DNA of 64,000 bases from Sphingomonadaceae bacterium. Lineage in GTDB: Bacteria; Pseudomonadota; Alphaproteobacteria; Sphingomonadales; Sphingomonadaceae. The position numbers and the translations under genes are program-made. Numbering within the stretch: the stretch's first letter is position 1; the number at the start of each line of letters is the position of its first letter. The notes beneath the pieces were generated by a model. The model was not told the origin of the DNA. It saw only the letters and a program-made list of their open reading frames with translations, and ran no database searches. Where the stretch lies: positions 124,001 to 188,000 of the forward strand of contig JAFAZF010000051.1 in assembly GCA_019239915.1 (NCBI GenBank), read 5' to 3'. Shown in pieces: positions 62,144 through 64,000 of the stretch.

Positions 62144-62157
62144 CGCGGCGCCATCCC

Positions 62158-63285
62158 TCAGGCCGGGCTCCGCGCCGCCGCCAGCGCGCTATATTTGCGG
62201 AAGCTTGGGCCGTGCTTCTCGATCCGCGAGGCCGCCTCGCAATGGCAGTTCGGGCAGTGGAGCTGGAAGGCGTCGCGCGCGGCCTGGTGATGCGCCGGGT
62301 TGTAGAGGATTTCGGAGAGCCGCTTCTCGTGCAGGTTGCCGAGCGGGAAGGTGACGTAGCAGAGCATCACCGATCCGTCGGCGCCGACCCAGAGTAGCTT
62401 GCGCGCGTCGCACGGCACCCGCATCTCTTCCTGGAGCAGCGCCCAGTCAGCGAAGGAAGCGAGCGCGGCGGCTGATTCGGTCAGCAGCTCGGGCTGGCTC
62501 GCCTTGATGGCCAGCATGTGATCGATGACGCGATCGACCGCCGGCCTGTCTTCGGGACGGAACTGCAGCTCGCGATCCTCGCCTTCCTGGAAGTAAGGCA
62601 GCGAATAATGGACCACGTCCATATGGATGCGCGCATCGAAGCGTTCGGCGAAGGCGCGCACCTGCTCGACCGCCGCGATCGTCGCGGAGCGGCGGCTGAG
62701 CAGGAAGTTGAGCTGGATCTCGAGTTCGTCCGGCCCGAACAGCCGCCTCGTGTTGGTCAGGCTCTCGATCAATCGGTCGAATCGGCCGGGGCGCTGGACA
62801 TAATCGTCGAACGCGCCGCCCTCGCCATAATAGCCGATCGTCAGCTTGCGCAGACCGGCGGCGTGCAGCGCCTCGATCTTGCGATCGAGGATGAGCGCAT
62901 TGGTCGTCATGTAGCAGCCGACGCCGAGCCGATTCGAGGCCTCGACCATCCTGACGACGTCGGGATGGAGCAGCGGTTCGCCGCCGTAGAGCCGCACCGC
63001 CGGCACTTTGGCTGCGGCGGCATCCTCGATCAGGCGCTCGACGATCTCGTAGGGCAGCTGCGCGCCGGGCATGAAATCGCGCCCGTAGCGGCAGCCGCGG
63101 CAACGCAGGTTGCAATGTGCGGTGATCGCGATCGTGATCTTCTCGGTGCGGGCGCGGATCAGCCCCGGCCAGGTGCCGCCCAGGCCGCTCAGCATCCGCT
63201 CGCTGGCGCGATAGCCTTGCTTCAGCGCCGGCGCCGTCGCCGGCACGGCCCTCGCAACCGTGCGCGCGAGGCTTTCGATCGTCAT
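62158..63285 (-). CDS. Radical SAM protein with SPASM-like C-terminal domain
   Basis: The [4Fe-4S] SAM cluster motif is ITAHCNLRCRGCRYGRDF (CxxxCxxC). The (beta/alpha) barrel includes AVRLYGGEPLLHPDVVRMV and CYMTTNALILDRKIEAL. The C-terminus has further cysteines in a SPASM-like layout (RVPCDARKLLWVGADGSVML, then CYVTF and HCPNCHCEAAS). Such proteins modify peptides, sugars or lipids. No small peptide substrate gene is seen beside it; the partner is a glycosyltransferase. 375 residues. Confidence 0.85.
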   Translation of the reverse strand: MTIESLARTVARAVPATAPALKQGYRASERMLSGLGGTWPGLIRARTEKITIAITAHCNLRCRGCRYGRDFMPGAQLPYEIVERLIEDAAAAKVPAVRLYGGEPLLHPDVVRMVEASNRLGVGCYMTTNALILDRKIEALHAAGLRKLTIGYYGEGGAFDDYVQRPGRFDRLIESLTNTRRLFGPDELEIQLNFLLSRRSATIAAVEQVRAFAERFDARIHMDVVHYSLPYFQEGEDRELQFRPEDRPAVDRVIDHMLAIKASQPELLTESAAALASFADWALLQEEMRVPCDARKLLWVGADGSVMLCYVTFPLGNLHEKRLSEILYNPAHHQAARDAFQLHCPNCHCEAASRIEKHGPSFRKYSALAAARSPA

Positions 63286-63475
63286 CGCCTGTCCCCCTCC
63301 GGACCGGGAAATGACATGCGATACGGCTACGGGCGAGGCGGATAGATGCTTAACGCGGCGGAATGCGCGCCGAATCTGAACACACGTGCCATCGCGACGA
63401 TTGCACTTTTCGTCGCTTGAGCGTTAACCGTGGCGAAACGAGACGCAGCCTGTGGAAACGAGCGAAGGCCCGCGG

Positions 63476-64000
63476 ATGATGGACCTGGACGCCTACGGCA
63501 AGCTCACCGAGCGGCAAAAGCAATGTCTGCGCATGGTGGCGGCGGGCAAGCGATCCAAGACGATCGGCGCCGCGCTCGGCATCTCCCACCTCACCGTCAA
63601 CCAGCATGTCGAGGCCGCTAAGGCACGCATCGGCGCCGCGACGCGCGAGGAGGCGGCCCAGATCCTCATCGCCCACGAGCAGACTACGCATACCGATCAA
63701 ATCACTAGTTATCCGCCAAGCCTTGGCGACACGCTTTTTTTCGACAGGATCGGTGCATCGCCAACCCCGGACGATGCACTTCCCACCAGACCCGCCGACG
63801 TGATGATGGAGGAGCAGGCCGCCTATCGGGCGGCCGGCCTCGGCGTCGAGGAGCTGCTGCGATTGCCTCTCCGCACGAGAGAAAGGCCGCGCAATGACCT
63901 GAGCACGCTCCAGACGCTCTTCGCTGTCGCGGCACTCATCCTTCTTCTCGCCATCGGCGGGATCGCGGTTGCCGCCATCGTCGAGACGATCACCAGGTTC
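63476..64000 (+). CDS. LuxR-type HTH regulator with C-terminal membrane segment, cut by window end
   Basis: From the ATG at 63476 (GAAGG eight bases upstream; GTG 63452 is an alternative) the frame is open to the last base. The HTH is LTERQKQCLRMVAAGKRSKT, then ALGISHLTVNQHVEAAKARI, of the LuxR/GerE type. A Pro/Asp-rich linker leads to a hydrophobic segment (TLQTLFAVAALILLLAIGGI) near the edge, suggesting a membrane-tethered regulator. It is missing from the ORF track because it has no stop. At least 175 residues. Confidence 0.8.
   Translation, partial: MMDLDAYGKLTERQKQCLRMVAAGKRSKTIGAALGISHLTVNQHVEAAKARIGAATREEAAQILIAHEQTTHTDQITSYPPSLGDTLFFDRIGASPTPDDALPTRPADVMMEEQAAYRAAGLGVEELLRLPLRTRERPRNDLSTLQTLFAVAALILLLAIGGIAVAAIVETITRF

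Overview
The window is high-GC DNA from an alphaproteobacterium, most likely a Sphingomonas-type member of the Sphingomonadales. This is judged from the protein sequences, the gene order (rplY-pth-ychF-maoC, glyQ-glyS, petABC, a cpa/tad pilus cluster) and the many short palindromic repeats between genes. No species can be named from the sequence alone.

Bases 1-8577 are an accessory island of phage-like character. It holds a tandem pair of related hypothetical genes cut by the left edge, an excisionase-like/ParB-like fusion, a small tail-fibre and holin-like module, a compact minus-strand operon of five tiny genes (DUF2786, a Myb/SANT-like protein and others), a strongly folded candidate non-coding RNA (6361-6536), and a short plus-strand operon with an apparent frameshift. 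The island stops exactly at the 3' end of a tRNA-Arg(CCT) gene (8577-8653), a classic integration point. Its far end and any integrase lie outside the window.

From 8.7 kb to 34.5 kb the DNA is chromosomal backbone: PilZ and SPOR proteins, pyrB with a pseudo-dihydroorotase partner, ruvX, a DUF3089 hydrolase, gatCAB, lipB, hemF, the cytochrome bc1 operon petABC, apt, ychF-maoC, pth, rplY and a TraB/GumN protein. A low-GC two-gene insertion sits at 15.1-16.0 kb. Several gaps carry REP-like inverted repeats; at least four families can be recognised.

From 34.7 kb to 41.7 kb lie glyQ, a DUF559 nuclease-fold gene wedged between ~50-base inverted repeats, glyS (which carries two in-frame repeat insertions), and ppdK. 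From 42.3 to 49.5 kb a minus-strand cpaA-cpaB-cpaC-cpaD-cpaE-tadB-tadC cluster encodes most of a Flp/Tad pilus machine, but the CpaF/TadA ATPase gene and the Flp pilin gene are absent.

From 49.6 kb to the right edge are a hydrolase/FAD-oxidase pair, an Lrp-type regulator divergent from putA, a flavin reductase, folE, a di-haem cytochrome c peroxidase next to a lipoprotein phosphoesterase that has a Pho-box-like repeat upstream, a glycosyltransferase with a radical SAM/SPASM protein, and a LuxR-type regulator cut by the window end.

The best candidates for something undescribed are the structured RNA at 6361-6536, the repeat-flanked DUF559 unit, and the in-frame repeat insertions in glyS.
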